Source of the DNA: Stropharia rugosoannulata
Lineage: Eukaryota; Basidiomycota; Agaricomycetes; Agaricales; Strophariaceae
DNA: 64,000 bases
Reading direction: 5' to 3'
Assembly (NCBI GenBank): GCA_028532985.1
Contig: JANCIK010000011.1
Coordinates: 1,798,001-1,862,000 of the forward strand
Each line of letters starts with the position of its first letter. Positions within the stretch are counted from its first letter, which is position 1. This document shows positions 1 to 11,851 of this stretch, one piece after another. The notes beneath the pieces are model-generated. The model saw only the letters and a program-made list of their open reading frames with translations. It had not been told where the DNA came from and ran no database searches. A program made the translations under genes and the position numbers.

Positions 1-1959
1 ACCGCTCTATGTAGCGTAAACCGCGCGGAAGTGATTGCCCAGCACAAGGAGCTGTCTAGTACGTTCGAGATCAAGAATTGATAGCATCAGAAGCCAGCGA
101 ATAGATATATCAGATTCGTCGTAAAAATACTGCTTTCTTCCGGAAAGCAGCGCATCTGTCTGAGAAGTCAGCTTGCGGGAAAGCTTGGCTTTTTTAATTA
201 ATTCGGATTGTCACGACTTGGAAATAACCATTCAATACTCAATTTTCGATGAAGATTCAACTGAGTGGCTGATGACTTGTGTCACTAGTTCATGCGTGAA
301 CAAAATGCTTGCGCGTAAAGATTCGTGCGTGGTGCGCGAAGGTGCGTAAACGTAAACGATGCGCGTCAGTGCGTGGTACATATTACTGTATGTACTGTAT
401 TATTACATGATGGCCAATTAAAATAGCTTTCGGTGAGGGTAAGTATGACGAGCGTTAAGAACCGTGAACGGCCCGGTGGAGTGTTATACAATTATAATGC
501 ATTCGTGCATACATCTTTTCCACATGCGGAGTTAGAGTGCGTGAATGATTCTGAAGTTGCGCCTGTGTGAGTGCATGCAGTGACCGTAAGCACTTCTATA
601 GGGCCTATAGAGGGCACGCTGAGTCAAACCTAACTTCTGACCAACGTTTTTGCTAATACATAGCCCCAGAATCAATCACAAGGGTTCCTTTCGGGACTAG
701 TACGCCTACTTGCGCAGGTAACATCTAAATGCGGTAGGGATTTTACTAAATATAGGAGATTTGCACCTAGCTTACGGAACGTCTGCGGTGGGTGTACCGT
801 GGCCCATAGACGACATCGCTGGTTAAATTGGGGTTCTCGTTTCGAAGAATATGATTATCGAGATATGAGGATGTAGGGATAATACATCATCAGATGTAGT
901 TTGCAATGGCGAAGAATATTTTATACAGATTAGTGATGCCCCAGGGAGGTTTCATGTGTGGGCGGACAGTATTGATTGTTCCTTGTAGAGCCCCGGGCGC
1001 CTGGGTGCTTTGTATAACCTGTGTTATTCGAACGTATAATTTCTTTCATAGGTTTTCGGAACTTCCTCGGCAACTTTGACTATGCTGTTCAAACGTTGTC
1101 AATACTCTCCTGATACGCTGCGTACACTACAAAATCAGTAAGTTCCTTTGTTCTACACTTTGAGTTTTGCCAGTGTTTGTCCTTGAGGAATTTTTCTAAG
1201 CAATGGTCCCAGCTAAGTCCCGGACCCGGTTGGATTTACTCATATACTCTTCCAGATGATCTCTTAGAATTAGCCGTACCCCAAGTAACAAGTAGTTCAG
1301 TAGAGTTCGAAAATGCTTTTGAACGTTGAAATGTTGAAAGGTGAACTTCGATTCATTTTTGGGATGATGTAGTAACAATGCGGCCACCATGAGACATGCA
1401 TGCATATTACGTAGGACTTGAGTAGGACAGGTAGGGTTGTCTTGGTAATTATACTTAACACGGCTTAACATGCCGCCTGCGCAGCTCTGTCCAGCCCCAA
1501 CGACATGCGTCATCACATACGATATATGTACACTTAATTTGTCCAACAATTCTCAGAGGCAGTCAGCACCATTATCCAACAACTTAGGCCGACCATATCA
1601 TAACATATAATAATTTAAAAAAGGAATCCGGAAGTAAGCAAGCAATGCATGGTCGAACGATAATTCCACAAAGGGGGACAGAAATTACACATAGAAAAGC
1701 ATCAGCTACTGGAAACACAGTGAACATAGGAGACGGGGAGAGATCCGGGCACGAAGCAAGAGGCGTAAGTAAACTGTCCTACGGAGAAAAATTCGTGCAT
1801 TCCATTTTCTCGTGCTTGCGAGATTGTTGCGTTGGTTAGCAGGAGCGGAAGCGACGAAGTGGGATTAACATGACGTAGATACTACAGGGCGGGCGGGAGA
1901 TGGTCGGGGTAACTGTGGGCAGGGATGGGGTGTCGGCATACGCTATAGACGGCGCACGT
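1..1959. other. Stretch without a recognisable gene
   Basis: I find no convincing exon here on either strand. The open frames are short, unspliced and of odd composition, including a 117-codon minus frame near 1.2-1.5 kb. The right end is the 3' flank of the synaptobrevin gene. Confidence 0.5.
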
Positions 1960-2686
1960 TTAGTGTTTCGTTGCGCGCACAATCGAAACGATAATGATGA
2001 CGAGGATAACAATGATCGCTACACCGATGATGATGCGCATCTGCAAGGCAAGAATTAGCGCATAGAAGATAGGGGAAATATTCAACCAACCTTCATGTCT
2101 TTCCACCTGGACACCGGGTTCACATAGACCGTTCATAAGCGGCCCAAGGTCAAAGAGAGTTCAACGACTTACCACATATTCTAGATAATAAATGTAGCAT
2201 TAGATATCGTCGTCGTTGGCCTAAAGCCACCGTAAAGGAAGAACGAACCTTTCGCACACGGTTGGCCCCACGCCGGAAGCCCTGCGCCGAGACAGCAAGG
2301 TTGTCTATGAGCCAATGTCAGCCATCCAACCCTCCATAGCATGCAGTCCGCAGCCACCGCTCTTAGATCAGCCCCAGCGGGGCCGCCCAGGCATGAATCC
2401 CAACGCACCTGTCTTATCTTGCAACGAGTCCAGCCTCTCTCCTCTCTCTGCGACCTTCGTGATGTTATCTCTCATAATCCCAACAGTATCGTCAATCTGG
2501 GCCTGGATAGCGGCAGTCTTAGCGTTTCCCTGGCTGGGTCCTGCAGAGGCGCCTGCGCCAGCAGCGCCGCCGTTGCGGGGGAGGTATGGGTCATAAGGTT
2601 CGGACCTGGATGACGAAGCAGAGTGTCAGCATTGATGCGGCGACCATCAAGGGTCTATGGAGCGGGAAGACATTGGCTACGAACAT
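1960..2686 (-). CDS. SNC1: Synaptobrevin-type v-SNARE (R-SNARE)
   Basis: Small secretory-vesicle R-SNARE that pairs with plasma-membrane Q-SNAREs in exocytosis. Six exons (2686-2685, 2605-2409, 2304-2249, 2180-2173, 2106-2091, 2040-1960) give 119 aa, the usual size for fungal synaptobrevins. The order is a short Gly/Ala/Pro-rich N-terminus, then the SNARE helix from about residue 30 with the zero-layer arginine in VAERGERL, then [18 protein letters not shown], the juxtamembrane WWKDMK and a C-terminal Ile/Val-rich anchor starting [10 protein letters not shown]. Exon 4 is only 8 nt, but frame and conserved residues are continuous across it. The start is inferred: the ATG appears to be split AT|G by a 79-nt intron, giving MSEPYDPY. 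Another start further upstream cannot be excluded. Family assignment is firm; the 5' end is less so. Confidence 0.88.
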
Positions 2687-3322
2687 GACTTGGGCGTGCG
2701 GGAGGGGGCGTAAGCGGGGAAGTTTTTGAGGGTAGTGGCGGGATGAGAGTCGGGAGTGAGGGTAGGAGCAGACGTTGGCACGGCACAGGCCTCCCATTTC
2801 CCCACGGCGTGACATCATTCCCGTGACTCCGCAGTAACGAGGCACTGCATCTGCTTCAACGACGCCCGAGGCCAGTATCACCCACCCGGTGCAGATAAAA
2901 GGAGAACGGCGACCCAAGGTACTTGATGGAATGCTGCAGATCAGCCTGTCTTCATGTACAAGCGCCCTATTCCGTCAGTCTGCAGTTGGGCGTTACTTCT
3001 TAATATCTTCCAAGCACGGCGTTGTCAAACCAACCATAATATTTCTCTGCAGATGCATGTAGTATTTACGTCGGCTTATCGTCCTACTGAACAGAACCTC
3101 ATTAACAGAGTCGAGCCTTAATGAATTTTCATATCAGCTCATGTTTTGCACCAGCAAAGCAGCCTCGGACATTATCACAGGATAAACATAAAAGTCATAG
3201 TGGACCGATGACGACGCAACGCGACAGAGAGCTTGTGAAATGGATGGTATGCATACTACATGGCATGACGGCGTGCATAGGTGGTGTAAAAAATGAGCTC
3301 CGAGAATCGATAGGCCTAGCGC
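2687..3322. other. Intergenic, synaptobrevin 5' flank and eL24 3' flank
   Basis: No exon recognised. It holds the upstream flank of the synaptobrevin gene and the downstream flank of the ribosomal protein gene. Short frames here lack splice-linked partners. Confidence 0.5.
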
Positions 3323-3937
3323 TTATCGTCCTCCCTTGCCTCCCTTCATCTGTTGCTTCGACACCTTGGGTGCGGTGGCGGCAGCGGGGCGAGAAGGCTG
3401 AAGGAACGTTCAAAGCTGAACGAGGATAGCAGAACCTGAATGTACAGACCTTGGCCTTCTTTGTCTCCTTCTCCTTCTTCTCGGTCTTGGCCTTGGTGAT
3501 GGCAGCCAGGCGCTGTTGCGTGCGCACAGCGGTGCTCTGGTTGCGGCGGGCAGCGATGGTGGCGAGATCAGCTCCGACGATACCACGTTGGTGCTTCACG
3601 GTCTTGCGCGAGCGCTTCTTCGCGACCTCCTCAGTGATACCCTTCTTGTGCATACGGCGGTACACTACAGTCCAGGCAATCTTGCGGGGGTTCTTGCGCT
3701 GCAAGAAGAGCGAAGCATTTTTGGAGCTCGCAAAGCGGAAGACCTGACGACATAATGCGATGAGCGACAGGCTGTATGAGTAATTGGGCAGTAGCGCACT
3801 TTGCTGTCGCCGCGGACGAAGAGCTTGCCCTTGCTGGGGTAGATACGGTACCCAGAGAAAGAGTCGATCTCGAGCTTCTATTCTCAGAAAATCAAGTTAA
3901 TAAACGGTCTTTATAATTGAGAATAGTGACGCACCAT
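3323..3937 (-). CDS. RPL24: 60S ribosomal protein eL24
   Basis: Structural protein of the large cytoplasmic ribosomal subunit. Exons 3937-3935, 3877-3800, 3743-3450 and 3397-3323 encode 149 aa, close to the usual length of about 155. The N-terminus KLEIDSFSGYRIYPSKGKLF is the conserved eL24 zinc-ribbon-like segment. It is followed by FRFASSKNASLFLQRKNPRK, the TVVYRRMHKKG block and a Lys/Ala-rich tail ending PKVSKQQMKGG. The first exon holds only the ATG and is followed directly by a GTGCGT donor, a common layout for fungal ribosomal protein genes. All four exons stay in frame. It is transcribed away from the sphingolipid methyltransferase gene across a roughly 720-bp divergent spacer. Confidence 0.95.
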
Positions 3938-4656
3938 CTATGAGGGAAACCACACGGCAGAAGGAATAGTCAGTAAACTGTCCCAGCAAACAGAGTTCTC
4001 GCCCAAGTTAAACCCTGCGTCATCCTACGGCACCAAGTCCAATCCATCCTTCAAACCCAACGGATAGACGCAAATAGGGCCTCTTCTGGATCGTCTTGTC
4101 CGCAGGATTCCAACGCAGCTGCAATTTCGGAGCGTACAGCAAGGGTTCGTGCTCACCTTGATGGTTTTGTCGGGCGGTCGGTGCTGAGCGTACCTCAACA
4201 ATGGCCTGAACACTGACTGTCGGCAATTTCCGGAAGTTCACACGTGTCGCGTCGTCGCGCCTGCCAGCGCACTTGGTCGCTAGTCGCTCTTGGACACACA
4301 TGTACTTACCACTAAATTCAACCCTTCCATGACATGATTAGAACTCTGATTTGCATAGAAAATATTTCAGGAAACCGACAGTTTTTTTGTCATACGATGT
4401 GCTAGAAGGCTTGCCAGCAAAGACTTGGCGGGGACTACCGTCGAGTGGGCACCCTTGGGCTCTGATGCTTTCTATAATTATGCCTGCACGTAATAAGAGA
4501 ATGGCCTAGTCTACTGGGTCGTACGAGCTTATTTTCTTCTGTAGCAACGCCCTGAGTCTACAGGCGCTCATGCGAGACGGCATCAGGCCAAACAGGACCA
4601 AAGCCGTTTGCCATATTTTGGAGGCGCGCTGGCACGATTGTTCTGCGTCTGCTACC
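3938..4656. promoter_or_regulatory. Divergent spacer between eL24 and the C9-methyltransferase
   Basis: The roughly 720 bp between the two start codons must hold the promoters of both genes. Short frames around 4.0-4.3 kb show no family similarity. I could not pick out a specific factor site. Confidence 0.5.
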
Positions 4657-6609
4657 ATGTCCTCCTCCTCAGTGCGGACGACCAACTACCCCGCAATTGC
4701 CAATGCACCCCTCGTGGGCCTCGCCGAGGGCAATGGCTCGTTCAACAACTACCACCTCGCCGCTGCCATCTTTGTTGTCCCCTATGTTGTCAAGTCCTTC
4801 TTGCCAATTGTTAAGTATGGAGGCTTCAAGACGTACATCTTCATGGTCATCCTCTGCGGTGTGCCCACCGCTATTGGCTACTGGTCGCTGAACAGCATCT
4901 ACGGTGCGCGCCGGAACGAGAAGGTCGTCTTGCCTGGCAAGGACATCGAGGAATACATCACTATTAATGACCCCGAGCTCAAGAAACTGTACAAGGGCAA
5001 GGAGAAGATCCCCATGCAAATCTTCCACGACGCGTACTTCGAGGGCAAGATTGACTTCAAGGGTTTGTGACGCGCGCTACGCTGCCCGTCGCGTTGAGCT
5101 GACTTGACACTTTCTTTGTTCGCGTACAGGCGATGTGCTGGACATCATGGAGCAACGTCACGACTGGGCCAAGTTCAACTTCACCTACGAGCTGTTCAAA
5201 TACGTCTTCACCGTCTTCGCTCCTGAGGTTATTGTCCACTCGCAGCAACAGGACGAAGACCAGATCCGCGGAAACTATGACCGTGAGTCCTCACGGGCCC
5301 CTATCTATACCGTTCCCTGACCGGTACTCTCGTTTAGGTGGCAATGACTTCTACGAATGGTAAATATGAGCTGTAAGACCAAGGGTTCTTCTATTTATGC
5401 CGTATCTCTAGGTTCTTGGGCCCCCGCATGATTTACACGTCTGGTGTCATCCTTGATGTTGACAGGCAAGAGACCTTGGAAGAACTACAGGATAACAAAC
5501 TCGCTATTGTGTGCAACAAATTGGACCTGAAGCCCACCGATAAGTACGCTAGACGTATTGATACCCTTGTATGCTCTGAACTCTCCCCGATAGACTTCTC
5601 GATATTGGTTGTGGTTGGGGAACCCTCGTCGCCTATGCTGCAAAGAACTTCGACTGCGACGCGACCGGTGTCACCCTCGCACAAAAACAAGCTGCTTTCG
5701 GTACTGAGCGCATTGAAAAGAACGGTGTACGTATAAACGTTGCTATGCATGAGCCAATTTGTCTGACGTCCAGCCAGGTTTCTAGCAGCAAGGCTCGCAT
5801 TCTCTGCACTGACTACCGTGACATTCCCCGCGGCACTAAGTACGATAAGATTGTCTCTCTCGAAATGGCTGAGGTATGTCTACCCTCCTCATACAGTTTC
5901 AGCCTTCTAACTGCGATTTAGCACGTTGGAGTCCGTCGCTACTCGCAATTCCTCTCCGAGGTGTACGACCTCCTTTCCGACGACGGTATCTTTGTCTTCC
6001 AGGTCTCCGGTATCCGACCCAGCTGGCAATACGAGGATCTCATCTGGTACGTTGGTCCTTCAGGCTCATGTATGTGTGATGGTCGTCTCATAACTCGCCC
6101 AGGGGTCTTTTCATGAACAAGTACGTTTTCCCTGGTGCTGATGCCTCGTGCTCTCTTGGATGGGTCATCAACAAGCTTGAGGGCGCTGGCTTTGAGGTAA
6201 AGAACATTGATGTCCTTGGTGTTCACTACTCTGCTACTCTGCACCGCTGGTACCTCAACTGGGAAGCGAACAAGGACAAGGTTCTCGAGAAGTACGGTGA
6301 GCGCTGGTACAGAATGTGGGCGTTCTTCCTCGCGTACAGCACCATCATCAGCCGGTACGTCTTTCCTGGTGTATATGCTGTGATTTGGTCGTTGAATCGG
6401 GCAATCGCGTAATAGACAAGGAGGTGCTTCGGTCTTCCAGATTACTCTGCACAAGAACCTTAACGCGTACCACCGTGTTGAGGGTATCCGCAACCACGCT
6501 TCGATCCACGTCAAGCTCGAGAAGGAGCCCTTGTAAGTGCCTTTTGTACTGCGTACATATGTGGTAGTTGCTTACGTTGTGCGTTTTGTGACACAGGCTG
6601 ATCCAGTAA
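4657..6609 (+). CDS. MTS1: Sphingolipid C9-methyltransferase (SAM-dependent)
   Basis: Transfers a methyl group from S-adenosylmethionine to C9 of the sphingoid base in fungal glucosylceramides; a membrane enzyme of the cyclopropane-fatty-acid-synthase fold. Ten exons (4657-5062, 5130-5282, 5338-5359, 5412-5543, 5594-5726, 5778-5873, 5922-6046, 6103-6354, 6416-6532, 6597-6609) give 482 aa. Two hydrophobic segments near residues 30-50 and 60-80 anchor the N-terminus. GNDFYEWFLGPRMIYTSG precedes the SAM-binding motif LLDIGCGWGT at about 239-248. VSLEMAEHVG and the downstream FQVSGIRPSW block fit the family. The last intron is my choice, because GTAAGT/ACACAG flank it; without splicing the protein ends three residues earlier at 6536. 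The start is the ATG that opens MSSSSVRTTNYPAI. It makes the methylated glucosylceramides typical of filamentous fungi. Confidence 0.93.
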
Positions 6610-7947
6610 ACATATTCCCCATACCTTATACTGACGGTGGCCTATGATGGCGACGATGCAAAATATACGCGGAAACGCGGGATGTGTGCTTAGATATATC
6701 TTGATGTGCTTACTTTAGTGAACATCTTTAATTCCATCACTCTCATTACAATAATTATATGCCAGTAACAGCGCCTATTGTAGAGTCTCACTCCTCACGC
6801 AATGCGAAATATCGATAAGTATTACCTACGTGGTCCTAGCGTGGTCTCACTGAGCATATGTGTTATGCCAAGATAGGTGAGCTGCTGCTTTATTCCGGGA
6901 TCTGAGGAGCACAAGTTGAGGCTTCTCAGTGAAAAGCCGTTCTATGCCGGCCGAGGGTGGGCAATCTCTGGCAATTGGTTAGACGCTGATTTGTGTTGAA
7001 ATTCGAGATAGTTATACCAATGTGGAAAACAGTCAGCGCTTCCTCTCGTACAGGAAAGAGAACTTTCCCCCCGAGGCCCTCCCTGTGCTTGAGTGCGCCT
7101 CGCTTCTTTGTCACCCACCCACCCTCTCCTCTTTCTTTCAGTGTGTGGTGCGGCCAGACGGGCACGCGTCTCCCCAGTCCCCATGCCCTTAGGCGCTGGC
7201 GTTCGTTTGCGCGCCATCGGCTTTTAGTTGCGTCGGTTGTCTGCGGAAGCGTGCTCGATCCTCCGATCGGCAGCCGCCGCAGGCCGCTTCTCCACGCCGC
7301 CACGCCAGCGCCCCCCGCAACCACACGAAACTCGTACGAGTTTCGTGTGCTCCTTTCTCCTGTGAATCCGAGAGAGATTATCCCTCGGATCATAACTACC
7401 CGACGCGTTTTTGTATGTATGTGTTTGGCTGATGGAGTAGCGGCATGCAGAGCTCAAGCGCCCAAGCCTCAAGCCATCTGCCATACATCGAGGTGAAATA
7501 GAGACGGATACAAACCAGCCCATTTATATATAGACTGATGTCTATCTAAGCATATAGGGCTAGTGAGGTGACCAGCGCATTGCGTGCGCGGTGCGTTATA
7601 CAACAGCACCACAACATCAATTAGCACTTAAGTTGTTTAGACGAGAGCTTCGGCCTCGATCTACACGCCCGAAGCTGCAGCGTAGCGAGGCAGAACTTGT
7701 AGAGTATGTATGCATATGATGCATTGTGGCGCCTTTGGGAATTCTCGTACTAACATTAGATTTGCATCAGATAAATTGATCAGATATACAAAGATCCACA
7801 TCCGTCGTACTACCTGTTGTGTGTCATAATAATCATAGTTGATATGAAACCGTTTGTTCCGTGCGACCCCACATGCATGATGCTGTACAAGGTATAAAAG
7901 AGGTACAGCGCTTCCTCAAGGTTCTCAACTCGGTAGTTCAATCAACA
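6610..7947. other. Intergenic region
   Basis: No gene recognised. Overlapping frames around 6.9-7.5 kb sit in a GC-rich patch on both strands but resemble no family and lack linked exons. A perfect 28-bp palindrome lies at 7322-7349. The right end is the promoter of the first DUF6534 gene. Confidence 0.5.
7322..7349. repeat. Perfect 28-bp palindrome
   Basis: The two 14-bp halves (CACACGAAACTCGT and its complement) pair without a mismatch or spacer. It sits in intergenic DNA between the methyltransferase and the DUF6534 pair. It could be a dimeric factor site or a cruciform; nothing else in the sequence decides. Confidence 0.7.
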
Positions 7948-9357
7948 ATGTCAACGTGCTTTCAACTTTCCTTGGGCTCACAGGAGCCGCAAGACTTTTG
8001 TCAAGGAATTACAGATTATGAAGCACTTATAGGTCCATGGGTATGTTGTGCACATCCTAGGAAAACCTTTGTTTACTTAAGATTGTACTAAGTGTGTAGG
8101 TGTGCTACTCAGCCATGTCGGCCTAGCATCTCTTTTAAGTCAAACAAGTTAGTCCTTAGATTGAGCATATGTTGGGTTCTGAGAGGCCATTTCTAACCTG
8201 CCTGCATGATAGTTTTGTACAATCGGACATTTCATAAGGAGAGGTTGTATATCAAACTGCTAGTATATGGGACGATTCTATTGGAAACGGCGCAAACTGT
8301 GTTCTTTACATCGTGGACATGGAATTTTCTCGTTTCAAATGCCCTGTTTTTTGTGATGCGGCAAGATCTTTTTCTAGTCCCTGGGACTCTCAACACAAGA
8401 GGCGGCATATGGATTGTGATAATGGCTCTGAGTGGAATAGGTAAATGAGTTATGCATATCTCGTAAATGGCGGAAAGTGCTGAAAACCTATGGATATTTC
8501 CGAAGTACCATTTCCCATCCAGTTGTTTTATGCATTTCGCATTGTCTCTGTGTCGAAGATGCAGTGGCCTGCATGGGCTATAACCTTTGTGTGATATCTT
8601 ATTGTTCTCTGTCAGTAACTTCTGCAGCTAAAAAAAATACAGGTATCAATCACTACCCTGGCGCTATCTTTAACGATCACTGTGCTCTCAAAAAGATTGG
8701 AGCTGGCACAAATGCAAAACGATGATTTTGTCAGCAGTGCTGGATTGTGGCAAATTATTGTGGGGGTAAGTGTTAGAGGCAACATGGAAGGAAGTTACAT
8801 AGGTCTCGAAGATATAATGATGCTCTTATGCAGGTATGGAGCGTGTCAAGTGTCCTATGTAATGTACTAATTATGTGCTACATGTGGCATGCAGTAAGTT
8901 GTTTAATTTGTTAACTCTACCAACTCTAAACTAATTTGTAAAATCTACAGCTTGTCAAACACTTCACTAGAGGCTACACATGGAAAACACTAGAGCTTGT
9001 AACACAAATTGTGAATTTAACCATTGAAACAGGCTTCTTTACCAGTATGCTCTACTGCAGCTACATGTTACCTAGGTTCATAACTGACAGGAGATTGAAT
9101 TTACAGCTATTGGCTCCGCAGTGGTTCTATTCCTGTTTTACGCCGAGTCTACTTCCACATTTATGACTGCATGGATATTGCTTCCAAAGCTGTACTCAAA
9201 TATGCTCTTACTGATGCTCAACAGCAGGATAAAGTTAAAAGCCATATCAGATTCTTCAGCACGGAACAACAATCGATCAGCACTCCCATTGTCTGCCTTG
9301 CACTTCAGACATCTGACTGGATTAGTAACAGACTCGGTTGATAATCATCAACACTAG
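7948..9357 (+). CDS. DUF6534 family seven-helix membrane protein (copy 1)
   Basis: Predicted polytopic membrane protein of a family expanded in mushroom-forming fungi; function unknown. Eight exons (7948-8040, 8093-8147, 8213-8440, 8506-8588, 8643-8765, 8834-8893, 8951-9044, 9107-9357) encode 328 aa. Family marks are the early GVLLSHVGLASLLSQ helix, RLYIKLLVYGTILLETAQTV, the FYAFRIVSVSK segment after helix 4, and the signature LPKLYSNMLLLMLNSR near the C-terminus. The start opens MSTCFQLSLGSQEP, with no earlier in-frame ATG in the exon. All seven intron positions and phases match copy 2 downstream, which confirms the less obvious acceptors. It has the same orientation as copy 2, about 500 bp away, so it is a local duplication. 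It could be a receptor or transporter; the sequence does not say. Confidence 0.85.
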
Positions 9358-9866
9358 TCTTTGTTTAGTAGCAACCACTGGTATTCGGGATATGCAGCTC
9401 ATTGGAGAGACAGTGAATGGCTAATCTCCTACCAAAGACTGATTATATTGATACAATTGTAATGGTTTCTTAGTAGTTACCCAGGCTAAACTGTGGCACA
9501 AAGTTTATGGTTAGCTCTATATGTGAATCAAGGTGTTGATGAAGATTTAATTGTTATACAATCATTTTGTGCAGTCAAGATGCATTGACTGGATCTTTGA
9601 AAGTTGGTTTGATGATCTAGAGTATCTTGAAGTCTGTGGTAGTTGATAAGCTAAGTAAAGAACAAGCCTCCTTCTTGATCCATATTTGGCATGAAACAAG
9701 ATGGTATTCTTTTATAGTGATATTGGTACATGGATCAATATGATGAAACTGTTTGTTATATGCATGTCAAAGTATATAAGTTAAAATTTAAGATTTCCAC
9801 TGCATCCACACTATTTCGAACACAACCAAGTTCTAAGCCTACCATATATATACTAGGACCTCAATT
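9358..9866. other. Spacer between the DUF6534 paralogues
   Basis: AT-rich, no exon seen. It should contain the terminator of copy 1 and the promoter of copy 2. Confidence 0.5.
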
Positions 9867-11330
9867 ATGGCATTAATCTTTCCTGCAGGGACATGCTCTC
9901 TGCCTCCACCTCCTGAAGGCAGTGCATTTGAGCTTGATATAGAGGTGTGTTCAATGGTCTCAGATTACATTCCTCTTATAGGCCCCTGGGTATGTTGTAT
10001 ACAGAGTTTTAACTTTTGGCAATACTAGTAAATACTTATTTATGTTTACACATAGTGCGCAGGTGTTTTGCTCAGCTATATCGGACTGGCATTCTTATTA
10101 AGTCAAACCAGTCAGTCTATAGAGCACACATAATTGTTTGTAATACAGTGCTGATTGTTTGCATATTAGTTCTGTACCACCGGACATTTAATAGAGAGAA
10201 GCTGTATATCAAGTTGCTTGTATATGGGACGACTCTACTAGAAGTAACTCAAACTGTTGTCCTTACGTTGTGGATGTGGAATTTTTTGATCCCAAATACC
10301 CTCGTTTTGGTGATGCAGTATGTGATTCCATCTTCTAATGCTCTGAGCACAAGAGGCGACATGTGGATGTGGATTGCCATATTTGCTTTGAGTGGAATAG
10401 GTAAATGTGTTATGTACATCTTTTAAATGGAGAAAAGCGCTGATCTTTGGATATTATGTTATCCAAAGTTCCATTTCCGATCCAGGTCTTTTATGCATTT
10501 CACATTGTTTCTGTGTCAAAGAGGCAGTGGCCTGCATATGTGATAACATTTGTGCGAAAACAACATTTGTTCTCCGGTAGTGACACTCTACAGCTACAAT
10601 GGTTTTAGGTATCAATCATTTCCCTGGCAATGTCTATAGCAGTTACTGTATTCTCAAGGGCATTGGTGCTGACGAGGGCATTGACGGTGGGACAAAGTCC
10701 ACATGATGAGGTTGTGAGTCATGCGAAGTTGTGGCAGGTGCTTGTAGTGGGGGTACGTGTCATAGTAAACTACGACAGTTTCACTGTTATGCTGACAGGA
10801 TTTGCAGATATGGGGCGGTGTCGGTGCCATATGCAATATTTTAATTGTGGGTTGCATGTGGCATGCAGTAAGTTGTTTACTAAACAGCTTAAGTATTAGC
10901 TCTAATTACTCATACAATGACAAAACCTATAGCTCGTAAAGCACTCCAGTACTGAAGATCGTTCCTGGAAAACACTGTCTCAGCTTATTAAAGCGATTGT
11001 GAGCTTAACCATCAAAACAGGGCTCTTCGCAGGTATACATTATTGTAGCTGTGTACACCTCAGCTCTGTGCTAACCGCAGTTTGCATCTTGCAGCTATCG
11101 GCTATCTAGTACTCCTATACCTGCTTTATCAGGAGTCCATTTCCACGTTTATGGCTGCATGGATAGTGCTCCCGAAGCTGTACTCAAACATGCTCTTGCT
11201 AATGTTGAATAGCAGGATAAAGTTCGAAGTCATTTCGGATTCTTCTACGTGGAACAACAATCATTCGACAGCCCCGCTGTCCGACTTGCACTTCCGACAT
11301 TTGACTAGACTGGCAGAGGATGATCGATGA
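9867..11330 (+). CDS. DUF6534 family seven-helix membrane protein (copy 2)
   Basis: Paralogue of the preceding gene: 343 aa from eight exons (9867-9989, 10056-10110, 10170-10400, 10469-10551, 10609-10752, 10808-10867, 10933-11032, 11095-11330). It shares the signature LPKLYSNMLLLMLNSRIK, the KLLVYGTTLLEVTQTV helix and the conserved HFRHLTRL near the end. The N-terminus is about 10 residues longer and Pro-rich. Intron phases are identical to copy 1, while the intron sequences have drifted, so the duplication is not recent. Exon 1 is chosen from the ATG that gives MALIFPAGTC. Function unknown; by family it is an integral membrane protein of basidiomycetes. Confidence 0.85.
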
Positions 11331-11851
11331 GGACTAAACGACAAAATCCACATATCAGATAAAATAGTCACCTGTTTAAATCGAGCATCTGAGGCCATTT
11401 GGCTTCGATTTTGCTGTCCGAAGAGGAATAAAAATAGCGATGATATAATTACGCGTTTGCCGTACATATCAGTCTACTCTCTACCTAAAAGCCACGCAGA
11501 GTACCGTGGAAGTTGGGCAACATGTCGCAGCAACGGAGAGAGGGAGGGCTTGTCAGTTCAAGTGTGCAGTGAGTCGTGAATCCCGCGATCAATAAATTTT
11601 ACCGATCATGCACGGGCCCGCCCTGTGAACAGCGGCGAGGCCTTTCCAAATCATTGTAAAAGTCTTCAGAACTGTGACCAAACTGCGATGCTGATGAGGA
11701 GCCCTTTCAGCAAAATGGTGCATGTACACCTAAAACTTGCCCATAGGCAGTCCAGGGAGCGGTAAATGGACTCCTAGAGCCTTGCATTAAGTGAGTAGGG
11801 ATAATGTCGGGCTTTCCAATAAATGGAAAATTACTCAAAGAAGTTACTACA
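11331..11851. other. Convergent intergenic spacer
   Basis: Separates the 3' ends of DUF6534 copy 2 and the mitochondrial release factor. No coding signal seen. Confidence 0.5.

Noticed and set aside
1196..1549. 117-codon minus-strand frame
   Set aside because: Low-complexity codon use, no homologous motif, and no adjacent exons with matching phase.
6926..7523. Overlapping frames on both strands around the palindrome
   Set aside because: Open on both strands because of CG-rich composition; the encoded peptides show no domain and disagree with each other.
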